Source: Stieleria maiorica
GTDB taxonomy: Bacteria; Planctomycetota; Planctomycetia; Pirellulales; Pirellulaceae
DNA: 64,000 nt
Assembly: GCF_008035925.1 (NCBI RefSeq)
Contig: NZ_CP036264.1
Coordinates: 1,957,409 to 2,021,408, forward strand
Direction of reading: 5' to 3'
The position numbers were made by a program, and so were the translations under genes. Shown here one piece after another: positions 32,122-41,385 of the stretch (the stretch's first letter is position 1; each line of letters begins with the position of its first letter). The notes beneath the pieces were generated by a model, which saw nothing but the letters and a program-made list of their open reading frames with translations, made no database searches and had not been told where the DNA came from.

Positions 32122-33567
32122 TCAGATCATCGAAGATAACAGTTTGTCAACGGGCACCGTGGCAAAGGTGGTGGCGTAGTCCGACATCGCGTAGGGAAGC
32201 ACGAGATGACCGTTGTGGATCACGCTACCGCAACTGTAAACCACATTTGGGACGTAGCCTTCTCGCTCGTTCTCGTTGGGCGTTAGCAGCGGTTCCTTTA
32301 AGCGACCGATCAATCGTGATGGGTCGTCCAGGTCAAGCAGGATTGCGCCGATACAGTACTTGCGCATCGGGCCGACACCGTGAGTGAGCACTAACCATCC
32401 CGAATCGGTCTCGATCGGTGAACCGCAATTTCCCATCTGGACAAACTCCCAAGGAAAGGTTGGCTTCACGATGATCTCTTTGGCATACCAGAAGTACAGC
32501 ATATCGGAGTACATCAGGTAGAGATGTTCGCCGTCTTGCCGTGACAACATGGCGTAACGCCCGTTGACCATTCGAGGGAACAAAGCGAGACCTTTGTCGG
32601 AGATGGCTGGTCCATTGAGCGTGTGCATTTTGAAACGCAGGAAGTCTTTGGTTTCTAGCAACTGTGGCAGGACCATCTTTCCGTCATACGCGCTGTAAGT
32701 GGCGTAATACTGCGACGAGCCGTCTTCCTCTTGAAACTGCACGAAGCGAGCATCTTCGATCCCGTTGGTTTCGGTAGGTCCGAACGGGAAAATCAGACGT
32801 TCGGACAATTCGTGGTCTGGCAAGTAGGTGATTTCGTAGTTTGATTTCGCGAGCGTGATGACCTTCTCGACGATCGGTGCTAACTCGTGATGTTGGGACC
32901 GATATTCGCGCAAACAACTTTTCAGCGAGGTGTCCAGTTGATCCAAAGTGAACGCGCTGGCCAATTTAGATAGCACATGCCCTGTGAACGGATTGCCCAA
33001 ATCAAGTTCGGCCAGTTTACGAAAAAACAACTCTTTGTCGTAAACCGCGTCGGGTACGAATTCGGGCGTCGTGACGAATTTTGTCGGACCATCGATCGAC
33101 AACTGGTTGTCCCCATCAATGACGCCCGAGCGAAACGTAACCGATGAAGTGTGTCCTTCACCTACCGCCCGAAGACTCAATACGAAACGCCGAGAACCCG
33201 CGGCGAGATTCGACTGGTTGGGGTGCCAGACCATCGACGGATTGAACAGTGCTGCAGATTCCAACGCGTATTCCTGGGTAAAGTAGGCACCAACCAACAG
33301 TTGGCGGTTTTCGCTAAGCGGTGTGTCGGTCGGCAAGTAACATCGCATCGCTTCGTATCGTCGCAAGAAGAATTCACGTGGCCGTTGATGTCTGCCGTGG
33401 AACTCTTCCAGTACATGATGTAGCTGTGCATCAACTTCGTTTTCCGAAAGTGTCGCAATGCGAGCGATGACCCGAAGCCTTCGGTCGTTACCAGGGAGAT
33501 CAAAGGGGCGAAGCACCACCCGTCGATTATTGGGGGAAAGAACGATCCCGGTCCGTTTAAGTGGCAT
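32122..33567 (-). CDS. GH130-like glycoside phosphorylase/hydrolase
   Basis: The 481-residue protein starts at the ATG at 33567, overlapping the end of the glycosyltransferase gene. A five-bladed GH130-type propeller occupies about residues 130-480. The family's catalytic-acid motif is seen as NGIEDARFV, with EREGYVPNVVYSCG and GNCGSPIETDSGWLVLTHG as further markers. The N-terminal 130 residues are an extra helical region. GH130 enzymes phosphorolyse or hydrolyse beta-mannosides. The exact linkage cannot be read here. It is the last gene of the EI-PP2C operon. Confidence 0.85.
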   Translation of the reverse strand: MPLKRTGIVLSPNNRRVVLRPFDLPGNDRRLRVIARIATLSENEVDAQLHHVLEEFHGRHQRPREFFLRRYEAMRCYLPTDTPLSENRQLLVGAYFTQEYALESAALFNPSMVWHPNQSNLAAGSRRFVLSLRAVGEGHTSSVTFRSGVIDGDNQLSIDGPTKFVTTPEFVPDAVYDKELFFRKLAELDLGNPFTGHVLSKLASAFTLDQLDTSLKSCLREYRSQHHELAPIVEKVITLAKSNYEITYLPDHELSERLIFPFGPTETNGIEDARFVQFQEEDGSSQYYATYSAYDGKMVLPQLLETKDFLRFKMHTLNGPAISDKGLALFPRMVNGRYAMLSRQDGEHLYLMYSDMLYFWYAKEIIVKPTFPWEFVQMGNCGSPIETDSGWLVLTHGVGPMRKYCIGAILLDLDDPSRLIGRLKEPLLTPNENEREGYVPNVVYSCGSVIHNGHLVLPYAMSDYATTFATVPVDKLLSSMI

Positions 33568-35884
33568 AAGCACCGGTGGTGGATTCCTTGGGTTGGCCCA
33601 GCTTTGTTGTCGGGTTGGGTAGTGAACTCTTGAACGCAGCGAGAGAAACTTCCAATCGTTGCATTTCTGCTAAAGAAAGCAGATATGCCAGCGTCGATTC
33701 TGCGCCTTGGTTTTCGTTGACCTGGTGTTCGGCGAGCCCGTCGTAGCATCCGCCGGTCATCGCGTTGTAGATCGGTAGCCCGAGATCGTTTCGACCAAGG
33801 AACCAGTCGAAAGCCAAATGGGCTTGTTCGCACCAGAACGGCTCTTTGACCACGTCGAAGGCGGCAATCGCAGCCGAAACCATGGCGTGTGCTTCGATCG
33901 CCTGCTGATCATAGACGGCAAGAGTTTCGCCCTGACGACAGAAGCCATTGCATCCGATCGGACGGAATCTGCCCTCGGGAGACAACTGTTTCGCGCACAG
34001 CCATCGAAGCGACTCCAGGCCGATTTCCGTGATCCGCGGATTGTCATTCCAACGCCCGTTCAGGATCAATGCGTGTGATAACTTGGCATTGTTGTAAGAA
34101 GCGACATCCTCGAACCAGCACCAGTCTTCGGTCGCCACGTGGTCGTATAGATCGACGAGTTTCTCCGCCAATCGTTCGCCGGTTTGACCGATGACACGAT
34201 CACCGCTCATCCGGCGTAGGTATTCGTGGACACCGAGCAGTGCGAGTGCCCAAGTGCGTGGCGACGTCGTGCTCTCGCACGCGGGCAGCGCCTTGGAAAA
34301 CAGCTCCATTGCCCACGCCTGAAAGCCTCGACGCCGTGAACGACCGACGCAGGTCCCGAGCGCCCAAACCGCGCGACCCTGCGAATCATCGGAACCATCT
34401 TCCTCAAGCCATCGTCGGTCAAAACCGAGGAAGTTGCGAAAGCGGCGACTCCTTTCATTGAAGGCGTAATTCAGAAATGCGGCGTAGGTTGATGCCAGCG
34501 AGTGCAGTTCCTGCGAATCCTTGCCTAATTCTTCCAGCAACACCGTCAAGATCAATGCTCGCGCGTTGTCGTCGGTGCAGTATCCTTCATGATGATTGGG
34601 GATCGAAAAACTTGCGTGCTGAATAATGCCGGCGGAATCGGTCATCCGCTGGAGGTGTTCCAAGTTCATGTGAGGCAGGTCTAGCGGTTGCTCATCCAAC
34701 GTTCGCATTGCCAGCGGCTTGCGGTCGTTGGCCCGCTTCGCTTGCGCATCGTGGAAGGAACGCAGATAGATTTCTGCGACATGACTCCAGAGCATATCGC
34801 GTCCCATTTCATAGGCATGGTCTCGCATCGCCCGGCGTCTTCGATCGTCGCCCAACAGCGAGATTATCTCTCGTGCAATTGCATCCGAATCAGCAAACGG
34901 GACGAGTACTCCGCGATCGTCCGCGAGCAGTTCCTGGGCGTGCCAATACGGAGTCGAGATGACAGCTTGCCCGCAGCCGAATGCATAGGCAAGCGTTCCA
35001 GAGACTGCCTGTGCTTCGTTCAGGTAAGGAGTGATGTAGAGGTCAGAGGCGCCGATGAATTCGGTCAGCTCATGTAGTTCTACGAATCGATTGTAGAAGC
35101 TGACATGCCTGGTAATCCCCAACTCCTTTGCCATCCGCTCTAAGCTGATTCGATACCGTTCGCCTTCGCTGCGCACCAAACTGGGATGCGTCGCTCCTAG
35201 AATCAGATAGATGAAGTCGGGGAATTCGCGAACGACATCCGGAATCGATCTCAAGACGTACTCGATACCTTTGTTCGGAGAAAGGAGCCCAAACGTCAAC
35301 GCAACCTGCCTGCCTTCCACGCCGAAATGCTTTTTAAATCCGCTTGTATCCGCATACGGCGCGTCTGGAATGCCGTGTGCGATCAGATCCACCTTGCTTT
35401 CGGGGACGGTGTACGTTTTGCACAACGTTACACGGCTTCGCTCCGTCATCACGACCAATCGCGTGGAAAGCTCAGTCAATTGTTCCATGACCCGCCGCTG
35501 CGTCGCATCCGGATCCGACAAAACCGTATGCAATGTCGTCACGACCGGAATCCGTATGTCACGCAGAAAGGCCAGGATGTGGCTGCCACCAAGACCTCCG
35601 TAAATACCAAATTCGTGCTGCAGTGAGACCACATCGACATTGCTGAAGTTCAAAAAGTCAGCGGCACGTCGATAGGCATCGATGTCCTGTTCTATGATTT
35701 GAAAACGCACCTCGGGCGGATAGTTGTAGCCATCTGCGAGATCGTCCACTGGCACAACAATACACTGGGCCGACGAAGCACTGGCGACTGCGCCGCGCAA
35801 ATCGTGCGTGAAAGTTGCAATGCCGCATTTCCGCGGTGTGTAGTCGCCAACGAAAGCGATTTTGGTAAGGTCAGGGTTGGCCAT
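33557..35884 (-). CDS. GT4 glycosyltransferase with C-terminal alpha/alpha-barrel domain
   Basis: The 775-residue protein has an N-terminal GT4 domain (about 1-390): GDYTPRKCGIATFT, SLQHEFGIYGG, GLLSPNKGIEYVL and PYLNEAQAVSGTLAYAFGCG, the last carrying the donor-binding EAxxxSGT pattern. The C-terminal part (about 410-770) is an all-helical barrel with HHEGYCTDDNARAL, WFEDVASYNNAKLSHAL and the terminal VNENQGAEST, as in mannan-type hydrolase-like folds. It sits between two GH130 genes. A retaining transferase plus phosphorylases suggests making and recycling of a mannoside-type oligosaccharide; that is inference. The ATG at 35884 is preferred over 35920. Confidence 0.85.
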   Translation of the reverse strand: MANPDLTKIAFVGDYTPRKCGIATFTHDLRGAVASASSAQCIVVPVDDLADGYNYPPEVRFQIIEQDIDAYRRAADFLNFSNVDVVSLQHEFGIYGGLGGSHILAFLRDIRIPVVTTLHTVLSDPDATQRRVMEQLTELSTRLVVMTERSRVTLCKTYTVPESKVDLIAHGIPDAPYADTSGFKKHFGVEGRQVALTFGLLSPNKGIEYVLRSIPDVVREFPDFIYLILGATHPSLVRSEGERYRISLERMAKELGITRHVSFYNRFVELHELTEFIGASDLYITPYLNEAQAVSGTLAYAFGCGQAVISTPYWHAQELLADDRGVLVPFADSDAIAREIISLLGDDRRRRAMRDHAYEMGRDMLWSHVAEIYLRSFHDAQAKRANDRKPLAMRTLDEQPLDLPHMNLEHLQRMTDSAGIIQHASFSIPNHHEGYCTDDNARALILTVLLEELGKDSQELHSLASTYAAFLNYAFNERSRRFRNFLGFDRRWLEEDGSDDSQGRAVWALGTCVGRSRRRGFQAWAMELFSKALPACESTTSPRTWALALLGVHEYLRRMSGDRVIGQTGERLAEKLVDLYDHVATEDWCWFEDVASYNNAKLSHALILNGRWNDNPRITEIGLESLRWLCAKQLSPEGRFRPIGCNGFCRQGETLAVYDQQAIEAHAMVSAAIAAFDVVKEPFWCEQAHLAFDWFLGRNDLGLPIYNAMTGGCYDGLAEHQVNENQGAESTLAYLLSLAEMQRLEVSLAAFKSSLPNPTTKLGQPKESTTGAYAT

Positions 35885-35916
35885 CGGAGGCCCCTTCGGT
35901 GTTCTGGTGTTGAATG

Positions 35917-36987
35917 TCAATGAATTGCGTTCAGTATGTCTCGCTTGGAAAATGCGACGACGCCGATCGATGTGTCGGTCGCGCCGTAGTAAACGCTGAG
36001 CACGTCGTCGTGATCGTCCCTGTTCGATTCGATCAATGCCGTCGGAAACACGACATTGGCTACGAAACCGTTTCGCTCGGACTCAGCCACCGGTCGCATG
36101 ATCGGCTGCTGAGATCGCGCCAGCACTTGAGACGGATCGTCTCGGTCCAATAGCAATGCCCCCACGGAGTATTCGCCGACGCGGCCACCTTGCCGGGCTC
36201 GCTGACTGCCGTGGTAAAGATGCAACCAGCCTTCGTCGATCAATATTGGCGGAGTTCCTCCACCGACTCGGTCTGCTTCCCACGTCGTTCGTCCTCGAAG
36301 CAGCGGCTGATGTCTGCCCCAATGCAGAAGGTCGGGCGATCGGGCAAGCCAGATTTGAGGCTGGCTGAAATGCGAGTTCGGATTGGGGCGATGCAGTGCT
36401 ACGAACTGGCCATCGATCTTATGAGGAAATAAAACGACGTCTTTGTTCTCGGGACAAAAGATCAAGCCGTGCCGCTTGAAGGTCAGCATGTCATCGCTGG
36501 AAGCCAGCGCCGTTGCGGCTCCCGGTCGCGAGACCGCCACGTAGGTGATCCAATACGTTTGATCGATCTTCGTAATCCGCGGGTCTTCTATGCCAAACTC
36601 TTCCAATGCCGTCGCTGGAATGAGTGTTGGCCCCGGCACCCAGCCCTCGGGGCTACCGGCCCGTTTGCGAAACACACGTAGATGGGATACCGACGTCAGC
36701 CGCAGAAGACCCTCGGACTTTGTTCGCACGACACGCGGATCGACCGAAATCAAATCGTCGTCATGGACCCAGTCGACAACACAGTCACCACTCGATTCCC
36801 ACCGAGGCAACCCCGTGAAACCGGCACGTTGTGCTATCGGCCTTTCAGCAACTCGCGTGAGCATGACGACTTCATCGCGAATTTGGACGACGCCTGGATT
36901 GAAGACGCCGATCACCGCGAAATCATCTCGCGACGGTCGCAAATCCGCGGGACAGAGCAGGACCGATTCGGATAGTCGTTGTATCAT
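35917..36987 (-). CDS. GH130-like glycoside phosphorylase/hydrolase
   Basis: The 356-residue protein is a compact single-domain GH130 propeller. Family marks are FNPGVVQIRDEVVMLTRV, the catalytic-acid motif FGIEDPRITK, HRPNPNSHF, and WLHLYHGSQ with the closing RNGFVANVVFPTAL. It is shorter than the second copy because it lacks the extra N-terminal region. It probably acts on short beta-mannosides. It is translated between the EI-PP2C gene (88 bases upstream) and the GT4 gene. Confidence 0.88.
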   Translation of the reverse strand: MIQRLSESVLLCPADLRPSRDDFAVIGVFNPGVVQIRDEVVMLTRVAERPIAQRAGFTGLPRWESSGDCVVDWVHDDDLISVDPRVVRTKSEGLLRLTSVSHLRVFRKRAGSPEGWVPGPTLIPATALEEFGIEDPRITKIDQTYWITYVAVSRPGAATALASSDDMLTFKRHGLIFCPENKDVVLFPHKIDGQFVALHRPNPNSHFSQPQIWLARSPDLLHWGRHQPLLRGRTTWEADRVGGGTPPILIDEGWLHLYHGSQRARQGGRVGEYSVGALLLDRDDPSQVLARSQQPIMRPVAESERNGFVANVVFPTALIESNRDDHDDVLSVYYGATDTSIGVVAFSKRDILNAIH

Positions 36988-37074
36988 CAATAATTGACCA
37001 GCTGTGTCGGCGATGGTCGCTCCACCCGCATCATTTCACCGGCACCCTTCGCCGGAATCGTTCGCGTCATAGCA

Positions 37075-39837
37075 CTATCCATTCTCGTCTTGCTTCCGAT
37101 CTCGAGGATTCTGGGGCCGACATGGCGGTAATACTTTGACGACAAGTGCAGTGATATCGTCTTCCTGCGGACGGTGGTCAGCAAAGTCACGTGCCGCGAG
37201 AAAGAGAGCATTGACGATTTGAGCAGCGGACATTCTCCGGTTGGTGCGAACGACGTTGAGCATTCGTTCCTGACCGAACTCTCTCCCTCCGGGACTCATC
37301 GATTCCTCGGTACCATCGGTCGGCACCACAAGCGTGTCGCCGGTTTGCAAGACAATCGCCGGTGCGGAGGAAATGGCTGCGTTCAATTCGACGCCCAGTG
37401 GATAGCCTGTCGAACCGAGCACTTGCGCCGCACCATTGCTTCTGACGAGGTATCCCTGGTGCCCGGCACCGGCGTACACGAAGGATCGCGTCGCTGCGTC
37501 GAGACGGCCGAGAAACGACGTGACGGTGTGTCCGGTGTCGCTGTTTCCGAAGAGCCGATTCGTGTTGGTCAGCAGTTCGCCGGGATCAGAAGAGTTCTCG
37601 GCCAGTGCGTGCAAGTAGGCCTGGGTTTGAGCCTTCAGCAAAGCCGCTCCCAATCCATGGCCGCTGACATCCGCAACAATAACGCCGACCGAGTCCGGTC
37701 CGAGAGAAATGAAGTCGAAGAAGTCTCCGCTGACTTGTTGGGCAGGATGCACCGCGCCGGCGATATCAAAACCGAGTAAGCAGGGTGCGGCTGCCGGGAA
37801 CAGGGCCCGCTGCACCATGCGGGCGGCTCGGATCGATGCGGGATCAGCTTCACTGCGTTTCTCAACCAAGATGCTGTCGTCGGTATCGAAGGCGGCCGCC
37901 GCAATGCGTGAAGCTTCTGCGGCTGCGTCCAGGTTATGGTTGGCTCCGGATAGCAGCTCCCTTTCTTTGACAACTCGATGTTTCAAAGCGATGTTCGTTT
38001 CACGCAGCAACTTTCGCTCGGCAGCAGCTACGGCGATCGATCGCGACTGCGCTTCGATGGTCGTGGTTCCCACATCGTCCTGCTGGCACGTCCTTTCATC
38101 AGCCGAACGCGTCGCAATCAACTTGCCCGATCGCAGTGTGCCAATCAACTGTTGCACTTGTCGCGGAGATTGGCAGCGAAGCGCCGAGTCAGCGACCCGA
38201 CGTGCCTCACATTGGCTAATGTGTCGTATCGCATGTCGCACGGCCCCGGCGCGCGACGGTCCCAAGCTGAGCTCACGAATTCCCAATCCGACAAGCAGGC
38301 ACGCGAAGTCCGCGTCCCCTGCCTCCTCGCCGCAGACGCAAACGGAACATTGCTGCTTTTCTGCAGCCTCCACAACTTGTTGGATTGCACGTAACACAGC
38401 TGGGTGCATCGCCGTGCAGTCGTCTGTCCCCTGAGACAACTCACGATCAGCTGCCAGCATGTACTGCGTCAAGTCGTTCGTACCGATCGCGACAAAGTCG
38501 GCCAATGCAAGGATCTCGTCCAAAGCAAATAACGCCGCAGGTGTTTCAATCATTGCGCCGACGGAAGGTCGACGGAGAACATCCAGTTGCCGCACGGCGC
38601 GATCGACAGCCTCGCTCGCTTGTGCAAAATCGTGGCTCCCGATCACCATCGGAAACAAAATGCGAACATCTGTCGTTTGTGCGACCTGAACAATTGCCCG
38701 CAATTGGGCATCCAGAAGATTCTTTTCAGAGAGCGAAAATCGTAGTCCACGCAGGTGAAGACTCGAACGATTTCTTATTTCATCGAGTGCAAGGAAAGGA
38801 GGGAGCTTGTCACCGCCGAGATCGAAAGTGCGAATTGTCATCGGCAAACCGATTAACTTGCTTGCCATGTCGCCATAGACGTGCAACTGCGAATCGAAGC
38901 TCGGACGCGATTGCGATTCGATAAATAAGAACTCGGTGCGAAACAACCCGACTCCGGTCAAGTGATGTTTCGCGACCTGATTGACTTCGTCGGGCAATCC
39001 AACGTTCGCCATTAATGAAATCTCCACTCCATCGAGCGTCATACACGGCTGCATTTCTTCCGACAGTAGTGACGCGATCTGCCGTTCGTGCTGGAGCTGA
39101 CGAACCGAGAAGGCAGCCTTCTCAGGTTCGGTTGGCTGTATCGTTACGACTCCCGTCAAGCCATCGACAAGCAGCATTGCGCCGGACTGAATCCGAGAGG
39201 TGATGCTGAAGATGCCTGAGATCGCCGGAATCCCCAATGCTCGGGCAACGATTGCGGTGTGACTGAGCTTTCCTCCATCTTCACAAACGATCGCGACAAC
39301 ACCGCTATTGGCAAGCCCGACCGCTTCGGACGGAAGCAGTTCGCGGGCTACGATCACGGATCCTGGCGGCAACGAATCACAACTCCACGGCGTCGTGCCT
39401 GCCAACGCGCGCGTCATCCGCTGGCCTACGTCTCGGATGTCTTGTTCACGTTGCCGCAAGTACTCGTTGTCGAGCTGTTGCAATCGGCTGATCCAATCGC
39501 GGATGACAGAATCAAGGGCCTGTTCCACATTGACAAGGTCGCATCCAATCTGCTGCTTGACGGACACCGCAATCTCGCTGGCCATCGCGGCGTGAGCAGA
39601 CAACAGTGCAGCTGCGTCGGCGAGTTTTGGATCGTTGTTTGCAATTTGCTCAGCGGTTTTTAAATCTCGTTTGGACTGTTCAAGCGCATCATCCATCCGA
39701 TCGCATTCAACTTGCACATCAGAATGCTGTATTTCACGAACCGGCAATAACAGCTTTCGTTCAACTTCATAGCCGTAAACGATCGCAATTCCACTTGCAA
39801 ATCCGGGTGAGACGGGACTCCCTTCCAATACTGTCAT
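37075..39837 (-). CDS. PTS enzyme I fused to a SpoIIE/PP2C phosphatase
   Basis: The protein has 920 residues from the ATG at 39837, which has the ribosome site CAGGAAAGAGAA; the frame is open to 39921. Residues 1-560 are a complete PEP-protein phosphotransferase: GGKLSHTAIVARALGIPAI with phospho-His193, GLFRTEF, RTFDLGGDK, IGTNDLTQYMLAADR and the active-site CGEEAGD (Cys502). After a helical linker (about 590-660), residues 665-905 form a SpoIIE-type PP2C: GDFFDF (Asp705), ADVSGHGLG (Asp723), PTDGTEE (Asp841) and EDDITAL. All core residues of both halves are present. A phosphatase output driven by PEP status is the natural reading, but no HPr gene lies in the window. The target may be the STAS-like protein at 29876-30310. 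Confidence 0.9.
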   Translation of the reverse strand: MTVLEGSPVSPGFASGIAIVYGYEVERKLLLPVREIQHSDVQVECDRMDDALEQSKRDLKTAEQIANNDPKLADAAALLSAHAAMASEIAVSVKQQIGCDLVNVEQALDSVIRDWISRLQQLDNEYLRQREQDIRDVGQRMTRALAGTTPWSCDSLPPGSVIVARELLPSEAVGLANSGVVAIVCEDGGKLSHTAIVARALGIPAISGIFSITSRIQSGAMLLVDGLTGVVTIQPTEPEKAAFSVRQLQHERQIASLLSEEMQPCMTLDGVEISLMANVGLPDEVNQVAKHHLTGVGLFRTEFLFIESQSRPSFDSQLHVYGDMASKLIGLPMTIRTFDLGGDKLPPFLALDEIRNRSSLHLRGLRFSLSEKNLLDAQLRAIVQVAQTTDVRILFPMVIGSHDFAQASEAVDRAVRQLDVLRRPSVGAMIETPAALFALDEILALADFVAIGTNDLTQYMLAADRELSQGTDDCTAMHPAVLRAIQQVVEAAEKQQCSVCVCGEEAGDADFACLLVGLGIRELSLGPSRAGAVRHAIRHISQCEARRVADSALRCQSPRQVQQLIGTLRSGKLIATRSADERTCQQDDVGTTTIEAQSRSIAVAAAERKLLRETNIALKHRVVKERELLSGANHNLDAAAEASRIAAAAFDTDDSILVEKRSEADPASIRAARMVQRALFPAAAPCLLGFDIAGAVHPAQQVSGDFFDFISLGPDSVGVIVADVSGHGLGAALLKAQTQAYLHALAENSSDPGELLTNTNRLFGNSDTGHTVTSFLGRLDAATRSFVYAGAGHQGYLVRSNGAAQVLGSTGYPLGVELNAAISSAPAIVLQTGDTLVVPTDGTEESMSPGGREFGQERMLNVVRTNRRMSAAQIVNALFLAARDFADHRPQEDDITALVVKVLPPCRPQNPRDRKQDENG

Positions 39838-39984
39838 TTCTCTTTCCTGTTCGTCGAGTATGAAACTTTTGTGAGCGATGCTGCCAACGGTAGCATGAGT
39901 TGGTTTAGACCCATCACGCATATTTGCCGATGACCGTCGTATGGACCTCCGACAAACTCAACCCTGAACATCTTTCTGGATCTC

Positions 39985-40230
39985 CTAACCGTTTGGGTTG
40001 ATCTTCTCTGCTACCCGCAGCTGGTCGACAACACGCCGGATTCCCTGCACGGCCGCGACACATCGAACGATCGGTTTGCGCTCGTGTTCATGCCTGAGCG
40101 TTCCCGTGATGGTCGCATCACCGCTCCGAACTGTCGCACTGATTCTTACGCTTCCGACACATTTCTGCATCAATTTACGTTCGACATTCTTTAGGAGCGT
40201 TTTGTCAGAGGTTTTGTTGCCAAGCGTCAT
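39985..40230 (-). CDS. Small BON domain protein
   Basis: The 81-residue protein is a single BON domain: LLKNVERKLMQKCVGSVRIS, the strand GDATITGTLRHEHER and the final IVRCVAAVQGIRRVVDQLRV. It has no signal peptide, so it is cytosolic or peripheral. Its ATG overlaps the stop of the YHS gene by four bases. BON proteins are tied to envelope and osmotic stress in other bacteria (family knowledge). Confidence 0.85.
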   Translation of the reverse strand: MTLGNKTSDKTLLKNVERKLMQKCVGSVRISATVRSGDATITGTLRHEHERKPIVRCVAAVQGIRRVVDQLRVAEKINPNG

Positions 40231-41039
40231 GGTTCATTCCTAAGTGAAACCGGTGCTGTGCAGCCCGGATCAACAGTTGAACCGAAAGGGGCACCGAGGT
40301 AATAAGAAGGGCGTTCGTCGAATAAGCGGCAGGATTCCTCGGTGAAGAAATGGAGAGTCAGTCCATGCCGTTCTCGAATATCCGAAGCCATGGATTTTGG
40401 AAACGGAATCCCAAATACTGGATCGGTCACCAAATGCTTCCTTTGATACTCGCGATGAAAGAAAACATCGAAATACGTTTCCACAAAACCAACGAGTTTC
40501 GCATCGATCCAATCGATCACGCACGTATCGGTTTCGTCAGCGATCGGAATGGTCAATTGGTCGCGAGCAGCGAATCTCACGAAAACAGGAAGAACCTGCA
40601 TGCGGTATTCGACAACCGCGGTCTTGACGTCGGTGTCATGAAAGACACGAAGAGAAAACTCCATTGCCTTGTGTCGTGTCGCGGAAATCGGCAGAGTGAT
40701 CGTTGTGATACTGCCACTGGATCTCGTTCCCGCTGTGCAACCAATGCCATCGCCGTCTGTCAACGTTGCGTCGCTGAAGATGCTCTGGCTTGTCAAGACT
40801 CCCAGGCGATCATCAATGATTCTCTTGATTTGCTTTTGAGTTGCGGCAAAGTGAATCATTCGCTCCTCGTGCTTGGAAAACTCGGTGACGGCTTTCTTCC
40901 GCATCAATCGAAGGCGATCTTCAGCATTTTCAATCAATGTGATGAATCGACCGGCAAGATCTGTTGTCGAATGACTTGACTGGACTCTTGTGTCACCGCC
41001 GGAGCTTGCGATGCTCGTGCTAGATGCGCGGTTTTGCAT
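40227..41039 (-). CDS. Protein with C-terminal YHS domain, novel N-terminal part
   Basis: The 270-residue protein has N-terminal 60 residues that are low in complexity, a helical middle (about 40-80) and a beta-rich section of unknown type (about 100-205). The end (about 210-260) is a YHS domain: TDPVFGIPFPKSM, LTLHFFTEESCRLFDERPSYYLG. The usual second cysteine of DPVCGM is replaced by Phe (DPVFG), while the later Cys remains, so metal binding may be altered. It overlaps both neighbours (20 bases with CsbD, 4 with BON), consistent with tight co-translation. Confidence 0.7.
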   Translation of the reverse strand: MQNRASSTSIASSGGDTRVQSSHSTTDLAGRFITLIENAEDRLRLMRKKAVTEFSKHEERMIHFAATQKQIKRIIDDRLGVLTSQSIFSDATLTDGDGIGCTAGTRSSGSITTITLPISATRHKAMEFSLRVFHDTDVKTAVVEYRMQVLPVFVRFAARDQLTIPIADETDTCVIDWIDAKLVGFVETYFDVFFHREYQRKHLVTDPVFGIPFPKSMASDIRERHGLTLHFFTEESCRLFDERPSYYLGAPFGSTVDPGCTAPVSLRNEP

Positions 41040-41307
41040 GACGATAGCTCCGAATGTTTTCCCAACAACGTTGAGGCCATGAAAGAATTTTCGACCGCTC
41101 TGTTTGAGCCTTCAATTCTTGCACGAACGCGTCTACTTTCCGTTCGGCTTCCGCTCGGCCGTCTCCGTATCGTTGTTCGAGTAGCTTCACAAACGTGTCT
41201 CGCTGGCCGGAGATCATGGCAAGATCTTCGTCTGTGAACTTGCCCCACTTAAGCTTGACTTGTTGGCTGACCGACGACCAATCGCGTTTCACCTGATCCC
41301 ACTTCAT
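41020..41307 (-). CDS. CsbD-like small stress protein
   Basis: The 95-residue protein matches the CsbD pattern: an N-terminal WDQVKRDWSSVSQQVKLKWGKFTDEDLAMI and EQRYGDGRAEAERKVDAF. CsbD proteins are induced under general stress in Bacillus and others (family knowledge); their mechanism is unknown. It is the first gene after the leader RNA element at 41386-41505 and heads the operon that leads to the EI-PP2C and GH130 genes. Confidence 0.88.
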   Translation of the reverse strand: MKWDQVKRDWSSVSQQVKLKWGKFTDEDLAMISGQRDTFVKLLEQRYGDGRAEAERKVDAFVQELKAQTERSKILSWPQRCWENIRSYRHAKPRI

Positions 41308-41385
41308 CTGAGCGTCTCTTGGTTAAAGGCTTATTGACAGTGTGTCGTCTACAGCCGCTTGATTTGGCATGAATGATCAACACGC

